NCBI RefSeq assembly: GCF_022179245.1
Contig: NZ_BPQM01000041.1
Location: forward strand, 47,788 to 111,787
Reading direction: 5' to 3'
Length of the DNA: 64,000 nucleotides
From: Methylobacterium gregans
GTDB lineage: Bacteria > Pseudomonadota > Alphaproteobacteria > Rhizobiales > Beijerinckiaceae
Part shown: positions 18,191 through 30,768 of the stretch, piece after piece
Layout of the letters: each line of letters opens with the position of its first letter
How positions within the stretch are numbered: position 1 is the stretch's first letter
The notes under the pieces: model-generated
The model's database searches: none
Told to the model about the DNA's origin: nothing
What the model saw: only the letters and a program-made list of their open reading frames with translations
Program-made: the position numbers and the translations under genes

Positions 18191-19723
18191 TCAGAGCGGG
18201 ATGTTGTCGTGCTTCTTCCAGGGCTGCTCCATCTCCTTGGTGCGCAGCATGCTGAGCGCCCGGGCGATCCGCTTGCGGGTGGAGTGCGGCATGATCACCT
18301 CGTCGATGTAGCCGCGCTCGGCCGCCACGAAGGGCGAGAGGAAGCGGTCCTCGTACTCCTTCGTGCGCTCGGCGATCTTGGCCTCGTCGCCGATCTCCGC
18401 CCGGAAGATGATCTCGACCGCACCCTTGGCGCCCATCACGGCGATCTGGGCGGTGGGCCAGGCGTAGTTCACGTCGGCGCCGACATGCTTCGAGGCCATG
18501 ACGTCGTAGGCGCCGCCGAAGGCCTTGCGTGTGATCACCGTCACGAGCGGCACCGTCGCCTGGCTGTAGGCGAAGAGCAGCTTGGCGCCGTGCTTGATCA
18601 GGCCGCCGTACTCCTGTGCGGTGCCCGGCAGGAAGCCCGGCACGTCCACGAAGGTGACGATCGGGATCGAGAAAGCGTCGCAGTAGCGCACAAACCGTGC
18701 GGCCTTGCGCGAGGCGTCCGAGTCGAGCACGCCCGCCAGCACCAGCGGCTGGTTGGCCACGAAGCCGACCGTGCGGCCCTCGATGCGCCCGAAGCCCGTG
18801 ATGATGTTGCGGGCATACGCCGCCTGGATCTCGAAGAAATCGCCCTCGTCCACGACGCGCCGGATCAGCTCGCCCATGTCGTAGGGCTTGTTCGGGTTGT
18901 CGGGGATCAGCGTGTCGAGGGATTTGTCGAGGCGCAGCGGATCGTCGAAGCTCTCGATCTCCGGCACGCCGTCGATGTTGTTGGCGGGCAGGAAGTCGAG
19001 GAGCCGACGGATCTGCAGAATGGCCTCGACGTCGTTCTCGAACGAGCCGTCCGCGATCGAGGACTTGGTGGTGTGAACCTTGGCGCCGCCGAGTTCCTCG
19101 GCAGTCACGACCTCGTTGGTCACGGTCTTCACCACGTCCGGCCCGGTCACGAACATGTAGCTCGTGTCGCGCACCATGAAGATGAAGTCGGTCATGGCCG
19201 GCGAGTAGACGTCGCCGCCCGCGCAGGGGCCCATGATCACGGAGATCTGCGGGATCACGCCCGAGGCCGCGACGTTGCGGCGGAAGACCTCGCCGTAGCC
19301 GCCGAGCGCCGCCACCCCCTCCTGGATGCGCGCGCCGCCGGCATCGAAGATGCCGATGATCGGAGCGCGCATCTTCAGCGCCATGTCCTGCACCTTCACG
19401 ATCTTGGCCGCGTGCGTCTCGGAGAGCGAGCCGCCGAACACCGTGAAGTCCTTCGAGAACAGGAAGACCGTGCGGCCATTCACCGTGCCCCAGCCGGTGA
19501 TGACGCCGTCGCCGGGAATCTTCTGGTTCTCCATGCCGAAATCGGTGGAGCGGTGCTGCACGAACATGTCGAACTCCTCGAACGACCCATGGTCGAGCAG
19601 GAGTTCGATGCGCTCGCGCGCCGTGAGCTTGCCGCGCTTGTGCTGCGCCTCCACGCGCTTCTCGCCACCACCGAGGCGGGCCTGAGCGCGCCGCTGCTCA
19701 AGCGTCTCGAGAATGTCCTTCAT
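18191..19723 (-). CDS. pccB: propionyl-CoA carboxylase beta chain
   Basis: The 510-residue carboxyltransferase subunit of biotin-dependent propionyl-CoA carboxylase, which makes methylmalonyl-CoA from propionyl-CoA. The crotonase-like halves are clear: [20 protein letters not shown] near 29-48, the first oxyanion segment [36 protein letters not shown], and in the second half [20 protein letters not shown] and [15 protein letters not shown]. In methylotrophs this enzyme feeds the ethylmalonyl-CoA pathway. The alpha (biotin) subunit is not in this window. It follows the ATP12 gene on the same strand. Confidence 0.95.
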   Translation of the reverse strand: MKDILETLEQRRAQARLGGGEKRVEAQHKRGKLTARERIELLLDHGSFEEFDMFVQHRSTDFGMENQKIPGDGVITGWGTVNGRTVFLFSKDFTVFGGSLSETHAAKIVKVQDMALKMRAPIIGIFDAGGARIQEGVAALGGYGEVFRRNVAASGVIPQISVIMGPCAGGDVYSPAMTDFIFMVRDTSYMFVTGPDVVKTVTNEVVTAEELGGAKVHTTKSSIADGSFENDVEAILQIRRLLDFLPANNIDGVPEIESFDDPLRLDKSLDTLIPDNPNKPYDMGELIRRVVDEGDFFEIQAAYARNIITGFGRIEGRTVGFVANQPLVLAGVLDSDASRKAARFVRYCDAFSIPIVTFVDVPGFLPGTAQEYGGLIKHGAKLLFAYSQATVPLVTVITRKAFGGAYDVMASKHVGADVNYAWPTAQIAVMGAKGAVEIIFRAEIGDEAKIAERTKEYEDRFLSPFVAAERGYIDEVIMPHSTRKRIARALSMLRTKEMEQPWKKHDNIPL

Positions 19724-19867
19724 GGGGTGCGCCTCGGGGCTGGTGCTGGCGTTGTCGGCTTCGATCCGCCTGCCCCTCTCGCGGCGAGCTTGGCGGTCGG
19801 CCGTCGCTGCCCCTTAGCACAGAGAAATTCCGGGCGAAAACGGGCCTTTCGGCCGAGACGCCCGCCG

Positions 19868-20656
19868 TCAGCCGGCGAGCGCGGCCACGGTCGCGGCGGC
19901 GTGGAACTCGGCCTGGCGCTTGGCGAGGCGCTCCTCGGCCTCCGCGTCCTGGCCCCAGACCGCCGCCTGGTAGGTCTCGTCCACGTGCGCGGCCGCCCAG
20001 CCCTCCTCGGGCGTGAGGCGCCCATGCAGCACCGCGAGCGCGATCAGTAGCGAGCCGGTCAGCGTGGTCAGCGTGTGAAGGGCAGCCAGCCGGTAGGGAT
20101 TCTCCACCGCGAACACGGCCTGCCGCAGAGCCGCGACGGTCTCCTCGGGCTGCGTCACGTGCATCACGCCCTCGCTGAGAATCAGGCGGGCGCCGAGCGC
20201 CGTGCGGGCCCATTCGAGCACTGGATCCCAGGCGCGGGCCTGATCGGCCACGAGGCGCTCGGGCGCGTCAGCCCGGTAGGCGACGAGGTCGGTGCCCGCA
20301 TAGGCCGCCAGATCCTCCGCCACCGCCTCGCGCCGCGGCGCCACGCCATCGAGCGTCGTGTTGACGATGCGCGTGACCGGCATGGTGGCGGGGTCGATGA
20401 ACGCGCCTTGCGCTCCCCACTCAGTCGCCAGCGCCCTCGCGAGGTCGCGGCTCGGCACGCTGAGCGGGTTGCGTCCCGGCGTGTTGGCCGGGCGCCCGTC
20501 GAGGGTAAGACGGAAGCCGCCTTCCCCTTCGGTGAAGCCCGCCTCTTTGTAGAAGCGCTTCGGCAGGGCGGGTTTCGTCTGGGCCCGCACCGCCCGCATC
20601 GGATCCGCACGCCCGGGCTCATCGCCGAGCCAGTCGCTTGTCACATCGTCGCTCAT
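19868..20656 (-). CDS. ATP12 family F1-ATPase assembly chaperone
   Basis: A 262-residue protein with family hallmarks: KRFYKEAGFTEGEGGFRLTL, DGRPANTPGRNPLSVPSRDL, ATEWGAQGAFIDPATMPVTR and VDETYQAAVWGQDAEAEERL. In mitochondria ATP12 protects the F1 alpha subunit before assembly; alphaproteobacteria carry homologues presumed to do the same. The length matches bacterial members. Its neighbours, a 62-residue membrane protein upstream and pccB downstream, are on the same strand. Confidence 0.92.
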   Translation of the reverse strand: MSDDVTSDWLGDEPGRADPMRAVRAQTKPALPKRFYKEAGFTEGEGGFRLTLDGRPANTPGRNPLSVPSRDLARALATEWGAQGAFIDPATMPVTRIVNTTLDGVAPRREAVAEDLAAYAGTDLVAYRADAPERLVADQARAWDPVLEWARTALGARLILSEGVMHVTQPEETVAALRQAVFAVENPYRLAALHTLTTLTGSLLIALAVLHGRLTPEEGWAAAHVDETYQAAVWGQDAEAEERLAKRQAEFHAAATVAALAG

Positions 20657-20711
20657 GGGAACGCAGATAGGCGATCACCGCGCCGTGTGCGAGGGTCCGG
20701 GTCGCGTGGTC

Positions 20712-20900
20712 TCAGACGAAGTAGGTCAGCGTCGCCGCGACTGTCGTCACCGCCGTTGCGGCGGCGATCGTGGTCGGGTTGAAGAGCAGGAAGCGACGCG
20801 CTGCCTCGACGGGCGTCTCCGGCCAACCGAAGGCCTCGCCCGCCGCGCGCTCGGCGCGCTGAAGGCTCGCGTGGCGCGTATCGACGTCGGTCTTCGTCAT
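20712..20900 (-). CDS. small membrane protein
   Basis: 62 residues, MTKTDVDTRHASLQRAERAA onward, with one C-terminal hydrophobic helix (TIAAATAVTTVAATLTYFV) preceded by RRFLLFNP. It looks like a single-pass inner-membrane protein with a cytoplasmic N-terminus. The family is not recognised. It lies 55 bp upstream of the ATP12 gene on the same strand. The longer in-frame start at 20978 gives a low-quality extension and was rejected. Confidence 0.6.
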   Translation of the reverse strand: MTKTDVDTRHASLQRAERAAGEAFGWPETPVEAARRFLLFNPTTIAAATAVTTVAATLTYFV

Positions 20901-21067
20901 GGCGTCCGGCTCCCGTCCCGCGCCCCTGCCGTCCGCACAGTGCGGATACGGCGAAGCTTTGTCGGATAAAACGCGCACAGCCCGCTCCGGGTTCCGGTCG
21001 GCCGCGTCATCGCAGTGCCATGTCCGCCCTATAGCGGGCCTCTGCGACGATCCGGAGACAGTGTCCG

Positions 21068-23032
21068 ATGACGAACCTCAACCGCTCGCAGGCTGCCGAG
21101 GCCGCCGAGGATGCCGGCTCGAACGCGAGCCCCAACCCGACGCTCGGCGAGGTGGTGGCCGCTCGCTTCCACCGGCGCGACCTGCTCCGGGGGGCGCTCG
21201 CGGTTGGGGCGATCAGCGCCGTGGTCGCGCCGCGCGCCCTCGCGGCGGCGCAGGGCCAAACCTCTCCCTTCCCGTTCCGGGAACTACCGGCAGGCTCCGA
21301 CGAGCGTCACCACGTTGCGGAGGGGCACGAGGCCGAGGTGCTGATCCGCTGGGGCGACCCCGTCCTACCCGGCGCGCCGGTCTTCGACCCGCGCAACCAG
21401 ACGCCGGAGGCGCAGGCGCAGCAGTTCGGCTACAACAACGACTTCATCGGCTTCTTCCCGATGCCGGGCGCGCAGGATCCGGCCGGCCACGGCCTGCTCG
21501 TGGTGAACCACGAGTACACCAACGAGGAACTCATGTTCCCCGGCCTCGGCCGACAGGATGGCAAGGCGGGTTTCGCGGGTATGTCGCGGGATCTCGTCGG
21601 TATCGAGATGGCTGCGCATGGCGGCTCGGTGCTCGAGGTGAAGCGCGTCGACGGCCGCTGGCAGGTGGTGCCGGACTCGCGCTACGCCCGCCGCATCACC
21701 GCGACGACGCCCATGACGCTCACCGGCCCCGCCGCGGGTTCGGAGCGCCTGCGCACCAAGGCCGACCCGGAGGGCCGACAGGTCCTCGGCATGATCAACA
21801 ACTGCGCGGGCGGCACCACGCCCTGGGGCACGTGGCTCACCTGCGAGGAGAACATCAACTACTACTTCGGCGGCAAGCTCGCCGGGGACTCGCCGGAGGC
21901 GCGCAACCACAAGCGCCTCGGCATGCCGGGCAATCTCTACGCCTGGGGTAGATTCCACGACCGCTTCGATCTCGAGGCCGAGCCGAACGAGCCGAACCGC
22001 TTCGGCTGGGTCGTGGAGATCGACCCGTTCGATCCGAGCTCCGTGCCGAAGAAGCGCACCGCAATGGGCCGGTTCAAGCACGAGGGCGCAGCCGGCATCC
22101 TGGCGGGAGACGGGCGCTACGTCGTGTTCCAGGGCGACGACGAGCGCTTCGACTACGTCTACCGCTTCGTCACCGAGGCGAAGGTCGATCTGCAGGACAA
22201 GGCCGCCAACCGCGACATCCTCGACCGCGGCACGCTGTCGGTCGCCCGCTTCGACGCGGACGGGCGCGGCACCTGGCTGCCGCTCGTCTTCGGAGAGGGT
22301 CCGCTCACCCCGGAGAACGGGTTCCGCGATCAGGCCGACGTGCTGGTCGAGACGCGGCGCGCCGCCGATCTTCTCGGCGCCACCAAGATGGACCGGCCCG
22401 AGGACGTCGAGGCCAACCCGAAGACGGGCAAGGTCTACGTGATGCTGACCAACAACGCGAAGCGGAAGACCGATCAGGTCGATGCCGCCAATCCGCGGCC
22501 GGACAACCGCTTCGGCCACATCGTCGAGATCAGCCCGGACCGGCGGGACTACGCCGCGCCGGGATTCGGGTGGGAGGTTCTGGTGCGCTGCGGCGACCCG
22601 AACATCGCCGCGGTCGGTGCCACCTTCTCGTCGGCGACGACGAAGGACGGATGGTTCGGCATGCCCGACAACTGCTCGGTCGACGGCCTGGGCCGGCTCT
22701 GGGTGGCGACGGACGGCAACTCCGCCGGCCGCACCGGCCGCACCGACGGCATCTGGGCAATGGAGACCGAGGGTGCAGGCCGTGGGACGGGCAAGCACTT
22801 CTTCCAGGTCCCGGCCGGCGCAGAGATGTGCGGGCCCTACTTCACGCCCGACGACACCACCTTCTTCGTCGCCGTGCAGCACCCGGGTGAAGCCGACGAG
22901 GAGGATCCGAAGGCGGAGCCGGCCACCTTCGAGAAACCGGCGACCCGCTGGCCGGACTTCGACCCGAACCTGCCGCCGCGCCCCTCGGTCGTGGCGATCA
23001 CGCGGCGCGGGGGCGGCCGCGTCGGGACCTGA
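21068..23032 (+). CDS. phoX: PhoX-type alkaline phosphatase (DUF839)
   Basis: A 654-residue Tat-exported phosphatase of the PhoX family, which frees phosphate from many monoesters using calcium and iron. The Tat signal is FHRRDLLRGALAVGAI at about 35-50, ending APRALAAAQ. Family motifs include HGLLVVNHEYTNEELMFPG, NNCAGGTTPWGTWLTCEENI, GRFKHEGAAGILAGDGRYV, RPEDVEANPKTGKVYVMLTN and PDNCSVDGLGRLWVATDGN. Phosphate-starvation control would be expected, but I could not pick out a clear Pho box upstream. It diverges from the small membrane protein gene. Confidence 0.92.
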   Translation: MTNLNRSQAAEAAEDAGSNASPNPTLGEVVAARFHRRDLLRGALAVGAISAVVAPRALAAAQGQTSPFPFRELPAGSDERHHVAEGHEAEVLIRWGDPVLPGAPVFDPRNQTPEAQAQQFGYNNDFIGFFPMPGAQDPAGHGLLVVNHEYTNEELMFPGLGRQDGKAGFAGMSRDLVGIEMAAHGGSVLEVKRVDGRWQVVPDSRYARRITATTPMTLTGPAAGSERLRTKADPEGRQVLGMINNCAGGTTPWGTWLTCEENINYYFGGKLAGDSPEARNHKRLGMPGNLYAWGRFHDRFDLEAEPNEPNRFGWVVEIDPFDPSSVPKKRTAMGRFKHEGAAGILAGDGRYVVFQGDDERFDYVYRFVTEAKVDLQDKAANRDILDRGTLSVARFDADGRGTWLPLVFGEGPLTPENGFRDQADVLVETRRAADLLGATKMDRPEDVEANPKTGKVYVMLTNNAKRKTDQVDAANPRPDNRFGHIVEISPDRRDYAAPGFGWEVLVRCGDPNIAAVGATFSSATTKDGWFGMPDNCSVDGLGRLWVATDGNSAGRTGRTDGIWAMETEGAGRGTGKHFFQVPAGAEMCGPYFTPDDTTFFVAVQHPGEADEEDPKAEPATFEKPATRWPDFDPNLPPRPSVVAITRRGGGRVGT

Positions 23033-23103
23033 CCCACTCGCGCCCCCGCCCCGCCGCGATCAGGCCTTCTTAACCAACCCCATCCCATGTCATGGGGTGG
23101 TGT

Positions 23104-23144
23104 GCACCGCAGGAAACGGGGTCCAACCCCGCCTCCTGCGGTGC
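23104..23144 (+). other. strong two-part hairpin between phoX and parE
   Basis: GCACCGCAGGA and TCCTGCGGTGC pair over 11 bp; inside, CGGGGT and ACCCCG pair around a 3-base loop, with a 2x2 internal loop. A second hairpin just upstream (ACCCCAT at 23077-23083 with ATGGGGT at 23092-23098) stacks before it. It lies 71 bp past the phoX stop and 45 bp before the parE start. It could be the phoX terminator (weak T tract, CCCCTTTCTGTTT) or a structured parE leader. Confidence 0.5.
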
Positions 23145-23188
23145 GATGGCCCCTTTCTGTTTCCGGTTTGTTCCGGTACAGTCAGAGG

Positions 23189-25318
<2,130 letters not shown>

Positions 25319-25345
25319 CGCCCGGCCGCGGTGCTCCGAGGCGAC

Positions 25346-25377
25346 AAAGCCCGGCCGAACGGCCGGGCTTTCTTTTT
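25346..25377 (+). terminator. intrinsic terminator of parE
   Basis: AAAGCCCGGCCG and CGGCCGGGCTTT pair around a short AA loop, followed by CTTTTT. It lies 28 bases after the parE stop. Confidence 0.9.
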
Positions 25378-25461
25378 GGGGCGGCCTTCACCTCTCCGCA
25401 GACCGGCAGGCGGGCGACCGCGTCTCGGGTCGGGTCCCATGAGTGGCGGCCCCGAAACGCA

Positions 25462-25488
25462 GAAAGCCCGGCCGTGAGGCCGGGCTTC
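25462..25488 (-). terminator. intrinsic terminator of the outer-membrane protein gene
   Basis: On the minus strand AAGCCCGGCC-TCAC-GGCCGGGCTT is followed by TCTGCGTTTCG. It is 45 bases beyond the stop of the gene ending at 25534 and faces the parE terminator. Confidence 0.75.
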
Positions 25489-25533
25489 CGCGATGACCGG
25501 ACCGGGTCGCTGGCGCGACCCGGTTGGTCGATC

Positions 25534-26418
25534 TTAGTACGAGCCGAACTTGTAGTTCAGGCCGGCGCGGACGACGGCGAACTCGGTGTCGCGGCGGCTG
25601 TTGGTGACGCCGGAGACGAGGGCGACGCCCGGGGAGGTGACGCTGACGGGGGCGCCGGCCGGGGTGGTGGCGAAGAAGCCGTTGTTGCGGTTGCCCTGGT
25701 CGAGGTTCACGTAGAGACCTTCCACCTTCAGCGTCACGGCCGAGGAGCGGAAGAAGTTCAGGAACGAGTCGGTGGGCAGGGCGTACTCGATACCGCCGCC
25801 GACCGCGTAGCCGGTCTGGAACTCGTCACGCGAGGAGTTCGGCAGGCCGAACTCGCGGCCGCCGCCCGAGCCGTAGGCGAAGCCGCCGGTGGCGTACACG
25901 AGGGTGCGGTCGAAGGCGTAGCCGAGGCGACCGCGCACGGTGCCGAAGTAGTCGAGGCTCGACAGGCCGTTCGGGTTGAACACGCCCACGCCCGGCAGCA
26001 GGCCGGCGCCGGCCTGGGCGAAGCGGTTCCGCTCACGGCCGAAATCGACGTACTGGGCGTCGGCCTCGACACCGAACACCACGCCCGAGCCGGGGGTCAG
26101 CTGCCAGTTGTAGCCGATCTGGCCACCGCCGACGAAGCCGTCGGTGTTCGAGCGGTTGTTGCTGAAGCCCAGAGCGGCCGAGGTGCCGGGGGCGACGAGG
26201 CCGCTGGCGCCGTTGACCACCACCACGGTCGGCGCCTGACGGTCGTCACCGGTGCCGAAGCCGTAGCCCGCGTTGAAACCGGCGTAGAAGCCCGTCCAGG
26301 TGAAGACCGGAACCGGGGTGAAGACCGGCGGCGGGGCAGCGCGACGCGGAAGGTCGGCGGCCGAAGCGGCAGCGGTCAGGCCGGCGAGCACGGTCGAAGC
26401 GAGGAGAAGCTTTTTCAT
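25534..26418 (-). CDS. outer membrane beta-barrel protein (Omp25/31-like)
   Basis: A 294-residue protein with signal peptide MKKLLLASTVLAGLTAAASA and a mature start ADLPRR, then a Pro-rich linker and FTWTGFYAGFNAGYGFGTGD, the signature opening of the Rhizobiales Omp25/Omp31 family. Alternating strands follow (VGGGQIGYNWQLTPGSGVVF, VRGRLGYAFDRTLVYATGGF) and the final residues AGLNYKFGSY end in an aromatic, as needed for BAM insertion (the stop follows Y). It is probably an abundant structural porin-like protein. An in-frame start 8 codons earlier lacks merit. A terminator follows at 25462-25488. Confidence 0.9.
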   Translation of the reverse strand: MKKLLLASTVLAGLTAAASAADLPRRAAPPPVFTPVPVFTWTGFYAGFNAGYGFGTGDDRQAPTVVVVNGASGLVAPGTSAALGFSNNRSNTDGFVGGGQIGYNWQLTPGSGVVFGVEADAQYVDFGRERNRFAQAGAGLLPGVGVFNPNGLSSLDYFGTVRGRLGYAFDRTLVYATGGFAYGSGGGREFGLPNSSRDEFQTGYAVGGGIEYALPTDSFLNFFRSSAVTLKVEGLYVNLDQGNRNNGFFATTPAGAPVSVTSPGVALVSGVTNSRRDTEFAVVRAGLNYKFGSY

Positions 26419-27055
26419 TGGGTCCTGGGTCCTGTGTGGCAAAGCCGGGCCGCTTGTAGGTCCTGTTGGCCGAGGGGTCTGTCGCTTTCCTGCAACAAGC
26501 TCGGCCAGATAAAACCCAAGCTCTCAACGAAAGGTGAAGTTTACGCTGCCCGCAGCCGAGAGCTGGAGCCGATGTGTTCCGGCGCACACCGAGGATATAG
26601 CAAGCGGGAAGCTGATTACTCTGCGATCACGCGTCGGCTCAATGATGGCGGAAACGCGGCAGACCTGCTGGCGACACTCGCAGCCGCGTTCACGACCGGC
26701 AGAATATCCGGAGACCGGCGTTTTACTTCTAATTCTGGTCCAACCCAGCGGCCGGCAGCCGAACGCGTCCGATAGGGCAGCCCTCGGTTGGGAGCCGCGG
26801 ATCCGCGTGGCCGAATGGGACGCAGGGCGAATTCCCTACGGAAAACAGAGCCGTCACGCGGGCGCTAGATTGACAAGACGCAGCAACGTCCTAAGTGTCC
26901 GACACACTCGCGTGCAAGGTGGGTTCCCGACCAGGTTCCCGACGAGTCAGCTGACAGTGCTTCACTTCAGGCCGGTGCCGACCCGCTAGCCGTTGCCGCG
27001 ACCGACCCCTCCGCGCCGGCTGGTCCGATCCCGCGCGCAACGGTTCACATATCTG
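26419..27055. other. 637-bp divergent intergenic region
   Basis: It separates the outer-membrane protein gene (minus) from the DEAD-box helicase (plus). No gene is supported. TGGCCGAG (26467-26474) and CTCGGCCA (26500-26507) form an 8-bp inverted repeat in the OMP leader. TTGACA at 26870-26875 with CTAAGT 15 bases on is a weak promoter candidate for the helicase, which would give it a leader of about 150 bases. Confidence 0.4.
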
Positions 27056-28522
<1,467 letters not shown>

Positions 28523-28766
28523 GACCAGCTTGAAGGCCGCAGGCCGCTTGACGGCCGATATTTCTGCGCTCGACTGTCCTCTTGAAGCCGGTTCTGCATT
28601 CGCGCCTCGATCGCGGCTGGATGTGCAACCTTCCGACCGTCGAGTCTTAGACATAAGTTAGTTCTCGGCGCGCGGGCCTTAACACTCCATCCATCCATCG
28701 TCTCTACGGTGCCTTTGGGCTGGCAGGTGCCGACGCGGCGCAAGCCCGGGCAGCGACAGGACTCGG

Positions 28767-29831
28767 ATGAACCAGGAGCGCCACGCGGATCGCGATTACA
28801 GCTTCGCCCTCGCGCAGAGGGTGCAGGAGCTGATGCGCGATTACGGGCCATCGGCCACGCCGCGCGCCTACACGGTCTGGTACAGCTACGTCGCGGGCGA
28901 GCATCCGCTGATGAACGACGCGATCAAGCGGCTGATCACGCAGAAGCAGACCCTCACCGAGACCGATACGGACACGCTGTTCGAGCAGCACCTCGCAGGC
29001 GGCCGCCTCGCCCACATGGCGGGCGAGACCAGCGCGACCATGCTGAGCGAGATCGCTGGCGTGATGGAGATGCTCGATCTCTCCGTCGACTCGGCCGCTG
29101 CCTACAACGCCTCACTGTCGAGCATCAGCCAGGACCTGACGCACAACGCGGTCACCCGTGAGCGCGTGCGCGAGATCGTGGGCAGCGTCGTCGCCAAGAC
29201 TCGCGAGGTCGCCACCAGCAACCGCGTCCTCGAGGCCCGGATGCGCGAGAGCCGTGCCGAGATCGAAATGCTGCGCGAGAAGCTGGAGGCGACCCGGCTC
29301 GAGAGCCTGACCGACCCGCTCACCGGACTGTCGAACCGCAAACATTTCGAGGAGATGCTGCGCGCCTGCGTCGACGCCGCCACCCAGACCGGGACGGCGA
29401 TGAGCCTCATCGTCCTCGACATCGACTTCTTCAAGCGCTTCAACGACCTCTACGGCCATCTCACGGGCGATCAGGTCCTGCGCCTCGTGGCGATCGTGAT
29501 GCGCGAATCGGCCGGCAACCACGCCACGCTCTCCCGCTTCGGCGGCGAGGAATTCGGCATCGTCCTGCCGGGTCTCGATCGCACAGAGGCGCGGGGGATC
29601 GCGGAAGCCGTCCGTCAGAACGTGATGGGCCGCGACCTCGTCAAGCGCTCGACCGGCGAGTCGCTCGGCCGGGTCTCCGTCTCGGTCGGTGTCGCCGCCT
29701 ACAAGGCCGGCGATTCGCCTGTCTCGCTCCTGGAACGGGCCGACCTCTGCATGTTCGCGGCCAAGCGCGCGGGCCGCAACCGGACCATCGACGATTCCGT
29801 CGGCGCGGACGCCCTCCAGCACGTCGCCTGA
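28767..29831 (+). CDS. GGDEF-domain diguanylate cyclase
   Basis: 354 residues. The first 180 are helical without a known sensor domain (YSFALAQRVQELMRDYGPSA), the N-terminal type common in alphaproteobacterial cyclases, and end in a coiled coil (ARMRESRAEIEMLREKLEAT). The GGDEF domain starts DPLTGLSNRKHF and has the active-site motif RFGGEEFGIVLPG, so it should make c-di-GMP from GTP. The RxxD inhibitory site expected just before GGEEF is absent (GNHATLSRF), so product feedback at that site is unlikely. No membrane segment. It is a single gene. Confidence 0.92.
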   Translation: MNQERHADRDYSFALAQRVQELMRDYGPSATPRAYTVWYSYVAGEHPLMNDAIKRLITQKQTLTETDTDTLFEQHLAGGRLAHMAGETSATMLSEIAGVMEMLDLSVDSAAAYNASLSSISQDLTHNAVTRERVREIVGSVVAKTREVATSNRVLEARMRESRAEIEMLREKLEATRLESLTDPLTGLSNRKHFEEMLRACVDAATQTGTAMSLIVLDIDFFKRFNDLYGHLTGDQVLRLVAIVMRESAGNHATLSRFGGEEFGIVLPGLDRTEARGIAEAVRQNVMGRDLVKRSTGESLGRVSVSVGVAAYKAGDSPVSLLERADLCMFAAKRAGRNRTIDDSVGADALQHVA

Positions 29832-29840
29832 GCGGGTGCC

Positions 29841-30215
29841 TCAAGCCGGAGCGCCAAGGCGCTCCGGGCTCGCGGGCGTGATCGCGACCGACTCACCGCA
29901 TCCGCAGGCCGACGTCTGGTTCGGGTTGTTGAACACGAACTGCGAGGCGAGCTTCGTCGTCTGAAAATCCATCTCGGTGCCGAGCAGGAAAAGCACCGCC
30001 TTCGGATCGATGAAGACGCTGACGCCCTTGTCCTCGACCATGTCCTCGCCGGGGTTGCGCGCCTCGGCATACTCCATCGTGTAGGACATGCCGGCGCAGC
30101 CGCCGTTCTTCACGCCGACCCGCAGACCCGCGATGGGCCGGTCGGCATCAGCCATGATGGCCTTGATCCGGGTCGCCGCCGCATCGGTCAGCGACATCAC
30201 CTTGAAACCTGACAT
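29841..30215 (-). CDS. sufA: A-type Fe-S cluster carrier (SufA/IscA-like)
   Basis: 124 residues with the three ligand cysteines of A-type carriers: one in VKNGGCAGMSY and two in SACGCGES near the C-terminus. It accepts Fe-S clusters from the SufBCD scaffold and passes them to apo-proteins. It is the last gene of the suf run, 118 bp below the DUF59 gene. The longer frame to 30365 has no homology; MSGFKVMSLTDAAATR is the natural start. Confidence 0.92.
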   Translation of the reverse strand: MSGFKVMSLTDAAATRIKAIMADADRPIAGLRVGVKNGGCAGMSYTMEYAEARNPGEDMVEDKGVSVFIDPKAVLFLLGTEMDFQTTKLASQFVFNNPNQTSACGCGESVAITPASPERLGAPA

Positions 30216-30333
30216 CGTTCTCGCTCTCCTGCCTCCGGGTTCAAGGCCCGGGCGGGTGCGTGTTCGGTACGCCAGACAGATAAGCATCCGCCGCGCACGG
30301 GTCCACCGTTCCTGGACCGACGAGGCCGGGACG

Positions 30334-30717
30334 CTACCACATGTCCAGAGCGACACGGGCCTCATCAGACATCCGGCTCTGGTCCCACGGCGGGTCGAAC
30401 ACCATGGTGACCGTACAGGATTGCACGCCCGGCACCGCCGAGACCGCGTTCTCGACCCAACCCGGCATCTCGCCGGCCACCGGGCAGCCCGGCGCGGTCA
30501 GGGTCATGTCGATCGCCACGGCGCGGTCATCGCCGATATCCACCCGGTAGATCAGGCCGAGCTCGTAGATGTCGGCCGGGATCTCGGGATCGTAGACGCT
30601 CTTCAGGGCGACCACGATCTCGTCGGTCAGCCGGTCGAGCTCAGCCGGGGGGATCGCCGAGGCGCCCTCGACCTTGGGGGTGTTGGCACCGCCGGTGATC
30701 GTCGCATCGGTACTCAT
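30334..30717 (-). CDS. sufT: SUF-system DUF59 / MIP18-type protein (SufT-like)
   Basis: 127 residues. After about 30 variable residues the DUF59 domain begins: EIVVALKSVYDPEIPADIYE, GLIYRVDIGD, then TLTAPGCPVAGEMPGWVENA with the conserved Cys, and VFDPPWDQSRMSDEARVALD. DUF59/MIP18 proteins help mature Fe-S proteins. It lies 51 bp downstream of sufS in the suf operon. Confidence 0.9.
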   Translation of the reverse strand: MSTDATITGGANTPKVEGASAIPPAELDRLTDEIVVALKSVYDPEIPADIYELGLIYRVDIGDDRAVAIDMTLTAPGCPVAGEMPGWVENAVSAVPGVQSCTVTMVFDPPWDQSRMSDEARVALDMW

Positions 30718-30768
30718 CGAAACCTCCTCCGGTCGCGCCCCACGGGCGTTCCGGCCGAATCAAGAAAC

